A DNA stretch of 32,771 bases. Origin: Treponema sp. (lineage in GTDB: Bacteria > Spirochaetota > Spirochaetia > Treponematales > Treponemataceae). How positions within the stretch are numbered: the stretch's first letter is position 1; each line of letters opens with the position of its first letter. Below are positions 8,901 to 17,490 of this stretch, piece after piece. The stretch is from positions 1 to 32,771 of the forward strand of contig JAFZRP010000016.1 of the NCBI GenBank assembly GCA_017619795.1, in the 5' to 3' direction. Made by a program: the position numbers and the translations under genes. Below the pieces are notes generated by a model. It saw only the letters and a list, made by a program, of their open reading frames with translations, was not told the DNA's origin and did no database searches.

Positions 8901-10482
8901 TTGAACTATCAAAACTTAAATCAATCTGTTGTATATTATCTTTTTTAAGGGATTCAATTAAAGAGTTTAATAAACCTGTATTGCTATTATAATTCTCACT
9001 ATCAGAAGATATTTGATTTTTTATATTATTTTCATTATATAAAACCGATTCATTATTTTCATTCTTTTTTTCCTGATTTTTATTAATATAATAGAATCCA
9101 ATCGTTATTAACCTATCATTTTCATCATATTCTATCTTTTTCGTGTTTATATTATTAAATCCATAAAAATTATTACTATCATACAAATATCGTTCTTCAA
9201 TTATTCGTCCTTTTTCATCATGAAGTTGAAGATATCCATTTATACCATTTGAATCATGTACTGGATGTGAATTCTTGTTATAGAATGTAATCTTATTCTC
9301 CCATCCATTCAATTCATCATAATCTATTTTGAACCGAAAAATAGAACTTGTTTGTCTAAAAAAAATATATTCAGGTGATTGATTCTCAGAATAACCATTT
9401 AACGATAAAAAGGGTATATCAGAGAAAAAAATATTTTGAGAAGAAAAAATATCATTTAAAATACTTTTTGGAAGTTTGTCTTCTGAATCATAATAAAAAT
9501 CTACATAAGATTCCGTGGGAGAAATTCTCGTATAAATTAACTGCATTTTATAAATTGGACAATAAATATCTTTTAGATTCGGTTCAATTTCATAAACAGC
9601 CTTTTCCAACTCCCATTTTCTTTTATCTTTTGAAAACAAAAAAGGATGTTTATATAAATAATTAGCCATTCGTGGTCTATTTTGATGTTCTTCCAAAGAT
9701 GATTCCGCAACACAAGTCCCAAAAACATTTACATGAGTAAGTCTTATAGGTTTAAATGCACGAAAAATTATTTCATAATGTAAAGGATATTTTTTACGTT
9801 CTTCTTTATTCAGTTCTCTAATTCCTTCTGGAATTCCCCATCTTGTAACATAATCAGCGTAATACTTTGTATGCGGAGTTACATACCAGATAATAAGACC
9901 AATAAAACATGCTATTAAAAATCCAAGTCCGCTCCATACAGCAGTTATTCTATTTTTTCTAACCTTTTCACGCTTATAAATTTCATCAAACTTTACATCA
10001 AGAAGATTTGCCAGAACACCAACAAAAGCTTTCCATTTACCGTCACGCAGAACACTAACACCATTCAAAGTATCCTGTTCTTTGTCTCCAAATAAACTAG
10101 GAACATAACAATTGAATGGACTCTCTCTGTTTACCTCTCCTCCAATTATATATGGTATGATATCATTTGTAGAATGACCAAGTGATAAAAAATTTTTAAC
10201 CTCAAGTTCAACATATTTTGATCTGGCGGAATTTGGAGAGCAAACAACTATGAGTTTTTTAGAATCTGCCAATTCACGGCTTAATGCATTCTCTACAGTA
10301 TCACCAGGGACTATATCACCTTGATCAAGAAAGATATGCATCCGTTCTGGTACGTCTGTATGTTGTTTTTGTAACACAGCAGGCAAACGATAACGCTCCA
10401 ACTTTTTCCAGAGAGATTTTGCAACTTTTTCATCTTTTGAGCTATAGCTTATAAATGCTGAATAGGTATATTCTTTTTCCAT
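5932..10482 (-). CDS. TIR-domain transmembrane protein with long tandem-repeat exterior
   Basis: This 1516-residue protein starts with a TIR domain (about 5-170): YSAFISYSSKDEKVA is box 1, FLDQGDIVPGD follows, and SKYVELEVKNF places Glu94 where the catalytic Glu of NAD-cleaving TIR domains lies (four residues after an aromatic). KREKVRKNR followed by one hydrophobic helix at about 180-201 predicts the N-terminus inside and about 1310 residues outside the inner membrane. The exterior is built of short repeats of the type YENGKLVHKTIY followed by DGSRIEEFYENE, resembling MORN-variant or YD/RHS-like repeats, with three long near-identical copies near 1259-1400. No C-terminal toxin or nuclease domain is seen. 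The first about 205 residues are nearly the same as in the gene immediately upstream (2 bp away), so the two arose by duplication. NADase activity is inferred from the family only. Confidence 0.85.
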   Translation of the reverse strand: MEKEYTYSAFISYSSKDEKVAKSLWKKLERYRLPAVLQKQHTDVPERMHIFLDQGDIVPGDTVENALSRELADSKKLIVVCSPNSARSKYVELEVKNFLSLGHSTNDIIPYIIGGEVNRESPFNCYVPSLFGDKEQDTLNGVSVLRDGKWKAFVGVLANLLDVKFDEIYKREKVRKNRITAVWSGLGFLIACFIGLIIWYVTPHTKYYADYVTRWGIPEGIRELNKEERKKYPLHYEIIFRAFKPIRLTHVNVFGTCVAESSLEEHQNRPRMANYLYKHPFLFSKDKRKWELEKAVYEIEPNLKDIYCPIYKMQLIYTRISPTESYVDFYYDSEDKLPKSILNDIFSSQNIFFSDIPFLSLNGYSENQSPEYIFFRQTSSIFRFKIDYDELNGWENKITFYNKNSHPVHDSNGINGYLQLHDEKGRIIEERYLYDSNNFYGFNNINTKKIEYDENDRLITIGFYYINKNQEKKNENNESVLYNENNIKNQISSDSENYNSNTGLLNSLIESLKKDNIQQIDLSFDSSTINDSVMTKKLVTNKSRNYAEKKIEWSESGNEYIQSISFYGDNGQKTIDKQFECERIENFYDVNGINLKQVSVSDDKCLVQEIITITEKGLPEKVKIMGDNYVYYKQNTYIDNLTLPSYRICDENGIVINELNLNVDKKDKQVILNKSFVTNSEMFNNKQIYDEYGRYIENISYIDDDSYSVKILYHGLNRSICYFKNNNYCPPDIAEYVRADFVYTNDGMIQLASFKDDKGIPIDSNDLGFSTYWAIYTPNSLLLMEQYLDSDDNYIIPKDLNYARFEAKNNLNDTILIEGKYLNEHGKLVDNGICSFNMEQLSDGTSVIKYCDINEFIIRKLYYLGDCIDKVTDCWLDDEDGYHEIVYSNEGIPLKAYESFDTGVAFIEYEYGKKIFSNFINNDGSREERFFNKDEECEKYIGYTASGEKNVEEIITYKNGVRAHGIDYFQNGDRTELICDEEGNPIQKIMYFFDTKQTINIFCEYENGLCMHTYGYSSDGNKYETFFDENGNKTYKMEYVSKYDEKKEWEFKDGILSLITVNSEGEERKYYCENGDVTYIVVSNLNGIQSELYRKNGEIVKRIDYYNGAESIEKKISIFENNKVVYNVDYYTDGTKEECFIDDDHKTMKIIKYKNETTKLSEIYREGNDISHIMKYNENGTKEDTFYDKNQYPIYIIYYSADDDIEKEVYMENQNGVMTYTKNVYSEGRIVESFFDNGHPVHFIEYDSNGIITYEECHNYENNILLYSVYYDIDRSKIEEFYENEKCVHQVCTSKDGVVEKEWFKKYEDGKVSYYLVYDIDRNKTEEFCENEKCVHQISTSKDGVIEKEWFKEYENGKLSYYLGYDIDRNKTEEFLENEKSVHQVCTSKDGVVEKEWFKKYENGNLIYVEYYGLDLKKREGYYKDNKTIRIVDYYFDGSKGEFFYDENEKCVHYLGTASDGSKIREEFGEYENDKLVHKTIYATDGSRIEEFYENEKIKHKIIYLPNGEKQEEIYE
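6283..6705 (-). repeat. Three tandem 141-bp coding repeats
   Basis: Near-copies start at 6283, 6424 and 6565, exactly 141 bp apart, and each encodes a 47-residue unit built around YDIDRNKTEEF, ENEKCVHQ, TSKDGVVEKEWF and KYENG. The first about 75 bases of the copies at 6283 and 6565 differ at only about one position, while the middle copy has diverged more. That pattern suggests recent copying or gene conversion between non-adjacent units. The length is in frame, so gain or loss of a unit would keep the protein open. Confidence 0.85.
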
Positions 10483-10484
10483 AA

Positions 10485-13400
10485 CTATCTATTCTTTTTT
10501 TTAAATTTCTTATATGCAATTTGAATTTTATTTATATATTCCTCGGATTTTTCAATGGAATTACCAGCATATACAGTACCAATCATAATTCCCTTTGTAC
10601 CAGCATTAAATTGAATAGAATAAAAACTTTGATTATCTGGACGATAGAATACAATTTTCTGATTTTCTGACTTTCCTTTCTCAACATTTTCATTTAGTTC
10701 TGCTTCTGAACCTGTTGGAAAATAGGAATACTTTCCCCATTCAAGAATAATATCATCTTTAAGAACTCCAAGTTTCTGAGCTTGCGAATCTTGAATAACA
10801 TCCATTACCTTGACTATTATTCCAGACATATTGCTTAATGAACTAAGATTCCCATTTTCATCAGCTTTTAATACTACTTTTCGCTTTATTCCATCCTCAT
10901 CAAAGCCATAACCAATACCATTATATCCTTCAGGACCATTTATTGTTTTTTTGTTTTTATCATAATAACTCATTGAATCTGTTTCATCTGTATAATCATG
11001 AGTATTAACAATGTAACTACCATCTTCCTTATAAGTAAAAACTGATGTTGTTTCTTTCTGTCCATTTTCAAGCCAATCTTCATGTAAAATAATTCTATCA
11101 CAAGAATCTTTTTTCATTAATTGATGGATATTACCAGATGAATAGTATGACTTATAATCATTATTGCCATCAAAATACTTTATCATTTCGTTATCAATGA
11201 CAGAAAAATCTGAAGTTGAATAGTTTTTTACAATTTGTGCTTTATCGGTATATTCTATATCTCTCTTTTTGATAAGCTCTCCGTATTTATTGAACTTTCT
11301 GCTTCCAGCAAATCGACCTTCACCATCTAAATAGTAAATATCAGAACTATCTGCATGATAGCCATATAATCCTCTTTTATATAAAATATTATCGTTGTAA
11401 AAATCAGTCCGTTTTTTAGTGTCAAAGGAATAAAAATTTAATTGCTGTTCATTATCCACAATATCAGATTTCATATGTGTATATTGTTTATTTATCGGTT
11501 TTGCATATCTACCATCCTCATCCATATATTTGAAATATGTTAGATACTTATGATTAAATGATTCCTCGGCATAGTACTGTGCATATTCAAAATATTCACT
11601 TAACACAAGCTCATTTTTAGGATTCAAATATTTTTCCATCAACTTGAGCCCATTTATATTATATTTAGCTTCATAATGTGAAAAACCAAGATATGAGTTT
11701 ATAAAAAAGTTATTTGTATCTTTAAAATCACAGGAAATGAGCTGATTATTGTTATTATATATAAAATTTGCCTGTGCATAATTTCTAAAAGGATTTAAAT
11801 AAGGTTGTCCATCTTTTAAGAATGAAATACTTCTATTATCTCCTTTATATTCGATAACACACTCAATAAGGCTACCATCAAATTCAAACAAATTACTTTG
11901 TTTTTCTGAAATCAAGCGCTCATGTAAATCATAAGTTTTAGATTGTATAAAAATACTCTCTGAATCATTAATAGGAATTGATGTTTTTTCTATTCTCATT
12001 CCATCAATGTATTCAGTTTCTTCCACAGAAATAAAAGAATTCTCATTGCCGTACAAATCATAAGAAATTGAATATAATTCTTTTTTTGTTTCATTAATTC
12101 TTTTCTCTGCTAAATAATTTTGTTTTGTTTCCTGATTATTTATTACAAGATATGTCGTAAACTCTGTTGTATTTTTATCTATTGATGTGATTATTTTTTC
12201 GTATACATCCGTATTAGGATATAATTCATCCAGCTCGTTTCTCCATGTTCTTATTTCTGAAGTTTTATCATCAATAATAAATGATTCTCCCTTGTATCCA
12301 TTAAATGAACTGCAAACAATTGGATTATTATCAGAGTCAAAAAAAGAAATTGTTTCTCTGCCCGATGAAAACTTATAATCATAAAAAGCATAATTTACGT
12401 TTGAATTAATAATACAAGCAGAATCATCATTTGATTCAGAAATCTCTAAAAATCTAAGTGAAAACAAATGACCTTTTCCATCATATTTATATGCTATTCC
12501 TTTAGGCAAAGTTATATCAGGAGAATCATATCTCAAATCCTGTTTTATTATTCTTCCTAAATTGTCAAAATATTTTTTTATTTCTTTTATAGAATTTTTA
12601 TCACATACTTCCGATCCATTGTAATTATAAAAATGTGTAATTTCATCAAAACCATCTTCATTATAAGAAATTCTAAACTGATAAATTGTACTTACATCAG
12701 TCAGATAATATATTTCAGGAGAATAATTATTCAACCCGTTATCTACAAGTAAGCTTCTAACATCTGAATAAAAGAAGCATGAACCATCTAAATAATTATT
12801 CGATAATGATTTTCGTTCTCTTGTTCCTTTTCCATAATAAAAATCAACAATAACTTGATTTTCATTTTCTGAATCACTATTGTATTCTAAGATAACCGAA
12901 TAATCTTTATCACCATCCTGCAAATCGCCACTATTAATCGTGTAAAAGGCAGAAGATAATTTCCAGTCCTTCATAGATTCAAAAGGTAATATACCATTCT
13001 TATACTCATAAGTAGCAATCTTTGGGCGATTTAAGAAATTTAAATAATGCGATTGATTCAATGCCTCAAAATGGTTGTCAGCATGAACTAGTTTTACAGG
13101 ACGACCATATCTAGTTGTAATCTCATAATGCTCCAACTCTTTTTTTGCATCGTTTTTACTGATTTCAAAAATACCTACAGGGATACCCCATTTTGTTATG
13201 TAATCACAATAATACCTTGTATGTGGCAAAACATACCAAATAATAAGACTCATTAAACAAACTATTAAAAATCCAAGTCCACTCCATGCCGCAATTATTC
13301 TGTTCTTTCTTACCTTTTCTCTTTTATATATTTCGTCAAACTTTACATCTAAAATATTTGCGAGGACCCCTACAAAGGCTTTCCATTTACCATCACGAAG

Positions 13401-13832
13401 AACGCTCACTCCGTTTATTGTATCTTTACCAGTTTTTCCAAAAAGGCTCGGAACATAACAATTGTCTGAACTTTCTCTATTCACTTCACCTTCGATAATG
13501 TAAGGAATTATGTCATTTGGTGAATGTCCAAGAGAAAGAAAGTTTTTTACTTCAAGTTCAACATAAGGAGACACAGCAGAATTAGGAGAACAAATTACAA
13601 TCAGTTTTTTAGAATCAGCCAATTCACGGCTTAATGCATTCTCTACAGTATCGCCGGGAACTATGTCACCTTGATCAAGAAAGATATGCATTTTTTCAGG
13701 CACATCTTCGTATTGTTTTTGTAGCACTGTTGGTAAACGGTAATGTTCCAATTTCTTCCACAAGGCTATTGCTACTTTTTCATCCTTTGAGCTGTAACTT
13801 ATAAATGCGGAATAGGTGTAATCTTTTTTCAT
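10485..13832 (-). CDS. TIR-domain transmembrane protein with C-terminal PDZ-like domain
   Basis: This 1115-residue paralogue of the next gene shares its TIR domain (YSAFISYSSKDEKVA, FLDQGDIVPGD, SPYVELEVKNF with a candidate catalytic Glu) and a single membrane helix near 180-201 preceded by basic residues, so the TIR domain should be cytoplasmic and the rest periplasmic. The exterior (about 205-1000) has looser tyrosine- and Asn-rich repeats (YDLYGNENSF, FYNYNGSEV, YYSSGNIHQL) like YD-type repeats. The last about 110 residues look like a PDZ domain: SGIIVKVMDVIQDSQAQKLG, then VLKDDIILEWG, matching the ligand-groove and 'sequestered Gly, D-x-I' pattern of HtrA-type PDZ domains. It follows the RyR/Rossmann membrane gene by 20 bp and precedes its paralogue by 2 bp. 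The nearby secreted trypsin-like protease lacks a PDZ of its own, so the two could work together; that is inference. Confidence 0.83.
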   Translation of the reverse strand: MKKDYTYSAFISYSSKDEKVAIALWKKLEHYRLPTVLQKQYEDVPEKMHIFLDQGDIVPGDTVENALSRELADSKKLIVICSPNSAVSPYVELEVKNFLSLGHSPNDIIPYIIEGEVNRESSDNCYVPSLFGKTGKDTINGVSVLRDGKWKAFVGVLANILDVKFDEIYKREKVRKNRIIAAWSGLGFLIVCLMSLIIWYVLPHTRYYCDYITKWGIPVGIFEISKNDAKKELEHYEITTRYGRPVKLVHADNHFEALNQSHYLNFLNRPKIATYEYKNGILPFESMKDWKLSSAFYTINSGDLQDGDKDYSVILEYNSDSENENQVIVDFYYGKGTRERKSLSNNYLDGSCFFYSDVRSLLVDNGLNNYSPEIYYLTDVSTIYQFRISYNEDGFDEITHFYNYNGSEVCDKNSIKEIKKYFDNLGRIIKQDLRYDSPDITLPKGIAYKYDGKGHLFSLRFLEISESNDDSACIINSNVNYAFYDYKFSSGRETISFFDSDNNPIVCSSFNGYKGESFIIDDKTSEIRTWRNELDELYPNTDVYEKIITSIDKNTTEFTTYLVINNQETKQNYLAEKRINETKKELYSISYDLYGNENSFISVEETEYIDGMRIEKTSIPINDSESIFIQSKTYDLHERLISEKQSNLFEFDGSLIECVIEYKGDNRSISFLKDGQPYLNPFRNYAQANFIYNNNNQLISCDFKDTNNFFINSYLGFSHYEAKYNINGLKLMEKYLNPKNELVLSEYFEYAQYYAEESFNHKYLTYFKYMDEDGRYAKPINKQYTHMKSDIVDNEQQLNFYSFDTKKRTDFYNDNILYKRGLYGYHADSSDIYYLDGEGRFAGSRKFNKYGELIKKRDIEYTDKAQIVKNYSTSDFSVIDNEMIKYFDGNNDYKSYYSSGNIHQLMKKDSCDRIILHEDWLENGQKETTSVFTYKEDGSYIVNTHDYTDETDSMSYYDKNKKTINGPEGYNGIGYGFDEDGIKRKVVLKADENGNLSSLSNMSGIIVKVMDVIQDSQAQKLGVLKDDIILEWGKYSYFPTGSEAELNENVEKGKSENQKIVFYRPDNQSFYSIQFNAGTKGIMIGTVYAGNSIEKSEEYINKIQIAYKKFKKKNR

Positions 13833-13852
13833 AAATCTCTACTCATTTTTAT

Positions 13853-15949
13853 CTATCCCCTTCTCGCCAACATAAACTTCACACCCGCAATATTTCCAGG
13901 ATTGTTTTTCTGACAGCCAATTATTGACGGAATCTCACGAATAAAATCTTCATCATAAATTTTAAAGTTGCCATATTCTTTTTCTAAAGCATCTAAATCT
14001 TCCCAAGAACACAAACAACCATGCAATCGTGCTAAAACATATTTGTGTTTTTTATTTTCTAAAAGCTTTCTATAGATGAAGGTTTCTTCTAAAGTTGGGC
14101 TTTTCCAGCCTTCGCTAAAATGAAAAGCAAGCCATCGTGCATGCTCAACTTTCTGAAGAACTTCCATTTTTTCTTTGTCATTAATATTCATTACAAAAAC
14201 TTCAAGAGCATTTTCAGTTTCTTTTATTTGCTCTGGAGTAGGTTCTTTCTCACAGGAAATCAATTCCAGACCCATCATAAATAATTTATTCTTAATATGT
14301 ACAGCAGCAGCTCTGTTAGAAGATTTATCAAATTCACTCAAATTACAACCAAATACTGCATTTTCTTTTGTTTCATAGACAGAAGAATTTAATTCCTTGT
14401 TATATACGGCATGACAATTCATTGCCATTTTTTCAATCGTCGATTCAACAATTAAATTATATGAATATATTTTGCTATCAGAACCAAATGAATAAAGATC
14501 ATAAGAAAAATCTTTTGCGGCAGTTAATTCGTTAACTCTGTCTGCCATTTTTGAATCTGAGATTTTTACTGCAATGAACGGTTTAAAATTGAAATCCTCT
14601 GAATTACGGATATAGAACACACGAAGATAAATAGCAAGTTTTAAGTTTTCTTCATCATCTCCCGTATCAATTACTATATAGTTTGGTTTTGACAAATTGT
14701 TTTTTAAAACTTTTTCTAATTCAGCTGATTTCAGCTCAGCATTATAAAAGTTTAGATTGTAGTTTTGTGCAAACAAATCCCGGCAATCTCGTTCCATCAT
14801 TGATTTGTATAACTCTGCTTTGTTGTCTAAATAAGAAAGCGAAACATTGTATGAATCATCCAGCATAGATGCCCATATTGCATTTCTGAAAAACTCTTTT
14901 GCATAAATGCCGTTTCCAAATACTGCAATTGAAAGAGCCCTATTCTTTTCGTCAATTATACCTTTATCACAGAACGATTTTTCAAAAAGGAGATTGTAAA
15001 CACTCGATTTTACAGGATCCACTAATATTATGTTTATCTTTTTCTGCTCATTTTTAGAAATTAATTCCGAACCAAAAAGTGCAGATTTCATAAACAGATA
15101 AATTTTTACATTTGGTATAAAATCTTTTTTAAAGGAATCATAAAATTCTATAAGACGTTTTGTACTATCAAGATTTTTATTATCATCCTGCGAGATTTCA
15201 AAATAATATTGTCTTTTATTTTCTAAAGAAAACTTTAATACTAAATCTCTTTCATTTTCCGAAAGCAGAATAAAATGATTTTTGTCTGCCCTTTCTGCTA
15301 ATTCTCCAGAAACTTTTCCACAGTTACAAAAAACTATAAGTGATTTACGCTTTTCTTTCTCAACAATATCCTCTGCAAGAATCAGAGCCTTCTCATTTAA
15401 TTCAGAAAAATAATATACATTCTTTAGATGTCGTTTTAAATGATATGAAAGGAAATACCATAACGCTTTTATGTAAGAAACCAAAAATCCACCAAAAATA
15501 ACAGGTGTAATTATAGAAAGAATAAGAATAAATATTCCATATGGAATACCCAACTTCCAGGGAAATCTAAATGCAGCGGCAAAAAGTGACGGATATTTTA
15601 ATCCAAAAGCTCCCATTTTTGGAGCATAGATAAGAGCATAAACAAGAGAAAATGCAAGCTTTTTATCTGACTTTATTTCATATTCTGAACTATGTGCCAG
15701 AATAAAAGGTTTTTCGGCATCTTTATCCTTTACCGCATCATAATCGGATACTACGGGATTCTCACCTTCCGTATAAATATTTCCATAATAAAAAATGCTC
15801 GAAAGCATAATAAAATCTGTAAAAACAACTCCAAGCAACAATATTTTTAACGCAGCTTTTAGATTTCTGTTTCGTCTAAAACCAACATAAAACGTTAGTA
15901 CAAATACAGCCACTGAAAAAAGCAATAAGAATAATGCAATAGATTTCAT
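13853..15949 (-). CDS. Membrane protein with Rossmann/TrkA-N-like domains and C-terminal RyR-like domain
   Basis: The 698-residue protein has hydrophobic helices at about 3-24, 32-55 and 136-168, then a long soluble region. Residues about 175-330 and 338-500 look like two Rossmann-type, TrkA-N/RCK-like units: VYYFSELNEKALILAEDI starts the first, and LSIAVFGNGIYAKEFF carries a GxGxxxxE-like nucleotide loop in the second. The C-terminus (about 598-680) resembles the RyR domain: EHARWLAFHFSEGW, a shortened basic linker, CSWEDLDALEKEYG, YDEDFIREIPSIIG. Proteins joining membrane helices, TrkA-N and RyR are known as putative ligand- or NAD-sensing signalling proteins, and the arrangement is related to ligand-gated channels of the Castor/Pollux type. 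A strong AAGGAG lies just before the ATG, after a 14-bp gap from the protease gene. No selectivity filter was recognised, so a channel role is uncertain. Confidence 0.72.
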   Translation of the reverse strand: MKSIALFLLLFSVAVFVLTFYVGFRRNRNLKAALKILLLGVVFTDFIMLSSIFYYGNIYTEGENPVVSDYDAVKDKDAEKPFILAHSSEYEIKSDKKLAFSLVYALIYAPKMGAFGLKYPSLFAAAFRFPWKLGIPYGIFILILSIITPVIFGGFLVSYIKALWYFLSYHLKRHLKNVYYFSELNEKALILAEDIVEKEKRKSLIVFCNCGKVSGELAERADKNHFILLSENERDLVLKFSLENKRQYYFEISQDDNKNLDSTKRLIEFYDSFKKDFIPNVKIYLFMKSALFGSELISKNEQKKINIILVDPVKSSVYNLLFEKSFCDKGIIDEKNRALSIAVFGNGIYAKEFFRNAIWASMLDDSYNVSLSYLDNKAELYKSMMERDCRDLFAQNYNLNFYNAELKSAELEKVLKNNLSKPNYIVIDTGDDEENLKLAIYLRVFYIRNSEDFNFKPFIAVKISDSKMADRVNELTAAKDFSYDLYSFGSDSKIYSYNLIVESTIEKMAMNCHAVYNKELNSSVYETKENAVFGCNLSEFDKSSNRAAAVHIKNKLFMMGLELISCEKEPTPEQIKETENALEVFVMNINDKEKMEVLQKVEHARWLAFHFSEGWKSPTLEETFIYRKLLENKKHKYVLARLHGCLCSWEDLDALEKEYGNFKIYDEDFIREIPSIIGCQKNNPGNIAGVKFMLARRG

Positions 15950-15963
15950 CCCCTTTTCTCCTT

Positions 15964-17490
15964 CTACATTCCAACTTTTATTAAAAACGGTCCCTGCTCC
16001 GTTTTATCATTCAAGGTTAAAGCGTATTCCTTCGATTCATTGTCGTCGGCGTCAACATATATCACTTTTATTGTTGAGTTTGCAGGCAACGTCAAAACTG
16101 TTTTTCCTTCGTCATTTATCCAGTAAATGTCATACACAAAATCATTGCTGCACCACAAATCATAAAAAGGAATAACATCTTCTGCTAAGAGCGGACGTAA
16201 ATCTTTTTTTTCTGTAACAGCTCTTAATTGATATGCAAGTTCTTTACTTATTTCAACTTCAGCCAAAACAGCATCGACATCATAATTCCATAAAAGCTTA
16301 ACAATTTCCCATGACATATTAAAATCTTTTTCATACTGCATATAATCTGCAATCTGATTACGAGTCATTTCATCTTTAAAAACAACAACATAACCGCCAT
16401 TCATAGGCTTCTGAACATTTTCCTTGTGAACAATTTGGACAGGAACATAAACCTGATTCTTGTATTTTTCTGAACTCGGATCCGCTTCCATCCATTCATA
16501 AGAAAACTCCGGTAAATATATTTGCGGATAAATATACTTAGTAAAGGCAAAAAACTCATTCCAATATGTATCTGGTTGTGCTACCGCAACAGGACGAGAA
16601 GCTGTTATACGATTATCCCAGGTGTTTATACCAATCAGTTTATCTTTATAAAAAAGACCGCCGCCACTATTTCCATTTGAAATCCAACTTGTATGAAGAA
16701 TATTAGATTTTGTATCATCTTCATAACCTAATAATTCACCCGAAGTTTTTGATGAACGATTCGGATCTCCAGAACCAGGAAAACCAACAGCACGGACTTT
16801 TGTTTCCAGATAATCATGTTCAAAAGGATTTGCAAGCTTTGAATAAGGTACATTTATTTCATTAAAACAATCTTCACCAATAACAGGTAATTGATTCTCT
16901 CCCATCGTGGCAGTACATACAATCTGTAAAAGTGCCCTGTCACGAATCTGGCTATCGTAATCAGAATCCCAGAATACTTTTTCAGCTACATACGAAAGAA
17001 ACTGTTTGTCATCATTTTTTTTAAGTCTTTCAATTTCACAAAGACCAACAAACATATGATTCGGATATTCATTTACAATAACCTGATATACATTTCCTCC
17101 TGTTTTTCCAATAAGAGGTTTACCCGCAGGATTCGCTTTTTGTTTTATTTCTGCATTTAAGTAAGCTCCAAAAACGTGTGCATTAGTCATTATTAAACCC
17201 TGCGGAGTTACAATTACTCCAGTTCCAACATGAACAAGTTTTTCTTCTTCTGAAACTACAGTTGCATCGCCAAAATCAGGACTTCCATTGACTGATTTAT
17301 AAACATAATCTGAAGCAAGACCTTCAACTGTATAAACTTTTAAAAGGCTCGAAAGCTTTACAACAGAAGCAACTGTTTCATCAGAAATCCAATCCGAAGA
17401 TTTATCGAACGAATTACTTTCACCAGTCAGGCTGATTGAATTAAGAAGAAAAATCAAAACAAACATAAAAAAAATTTTATTATTTTTCAT
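15964..17490 (-). CDS. Secreted trypsin-like serine protease
   Basis: An N-terminal signal peptide (MKNNKIFFMF and a hydrophobic core to about residue 22) sends this 508-residue protein to the periplasm. The trypsin/HtrA-type catalytic triad is visible: His105 in LIMTNAHVFG, Asp184 in RDRALLQIV, and Ser275 in SNGNSGGGLF, preceded by GTGVIVTPQG. Residues 330-508 form an extra C-terminal region (QIADYMQYEKDF, LPANSTIKVIYVDADD) that I cannot assign; no PDZ domain is seen. Long insertions between His and Asp separate it from housekeeping DegP/HtrA. The gene overlaps the upstream PrsW-like gene by 11 bp, and its start is supported by GAGGAAGG just before ATG. In conflict-type loci, trypsin-like proteases often act as effectors or as activators of partner proteins. 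Confidence 0.88.
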   Translation of the reverse strand: MKNNKIFFMFVLIFLLNSISLTGESNSFDKSSDWISDETVASVVKLSSLLKVYTVEGLASDYVYKSVNGSPDFGDATVVSEEEKLVHVGTGVIVTPQGLIMTNAHVFGAYLNAEIKQKANPAGKPLIGKTGGNVYQVIVNEYPNHMFVGLCEIERLKKNDDKQFLSYVAEKVFWDSDYDSQIRDRALLQIVCTATMGENQLPVIGEDCFNEINVPYSKLANPFEHDYLETKVRAVGFPGSGDPNRSSKTSGELLGYEDDTKSNILHTSWISNGNSGGGLFYKDKLIGINTWDNRITASRPVAVAQPDTYWNEFFAFTKYIYPQIYLPEFSYEWMEADPSSEKYKNQVYVPVQIVHKENVQKPMNGGYVVVFKDEMTRNQIADYMQYEKDFNMSWEIVKLLWNYDVDAVLAEVEISKELAYQLRAVTEKKDLRPLLAEDVIPFYDLWCSNDFVYDIYWINDEGKTVLTLPANSTIKVIYVDADDNESKEYALTLNDKTEQGPFLIKVGM

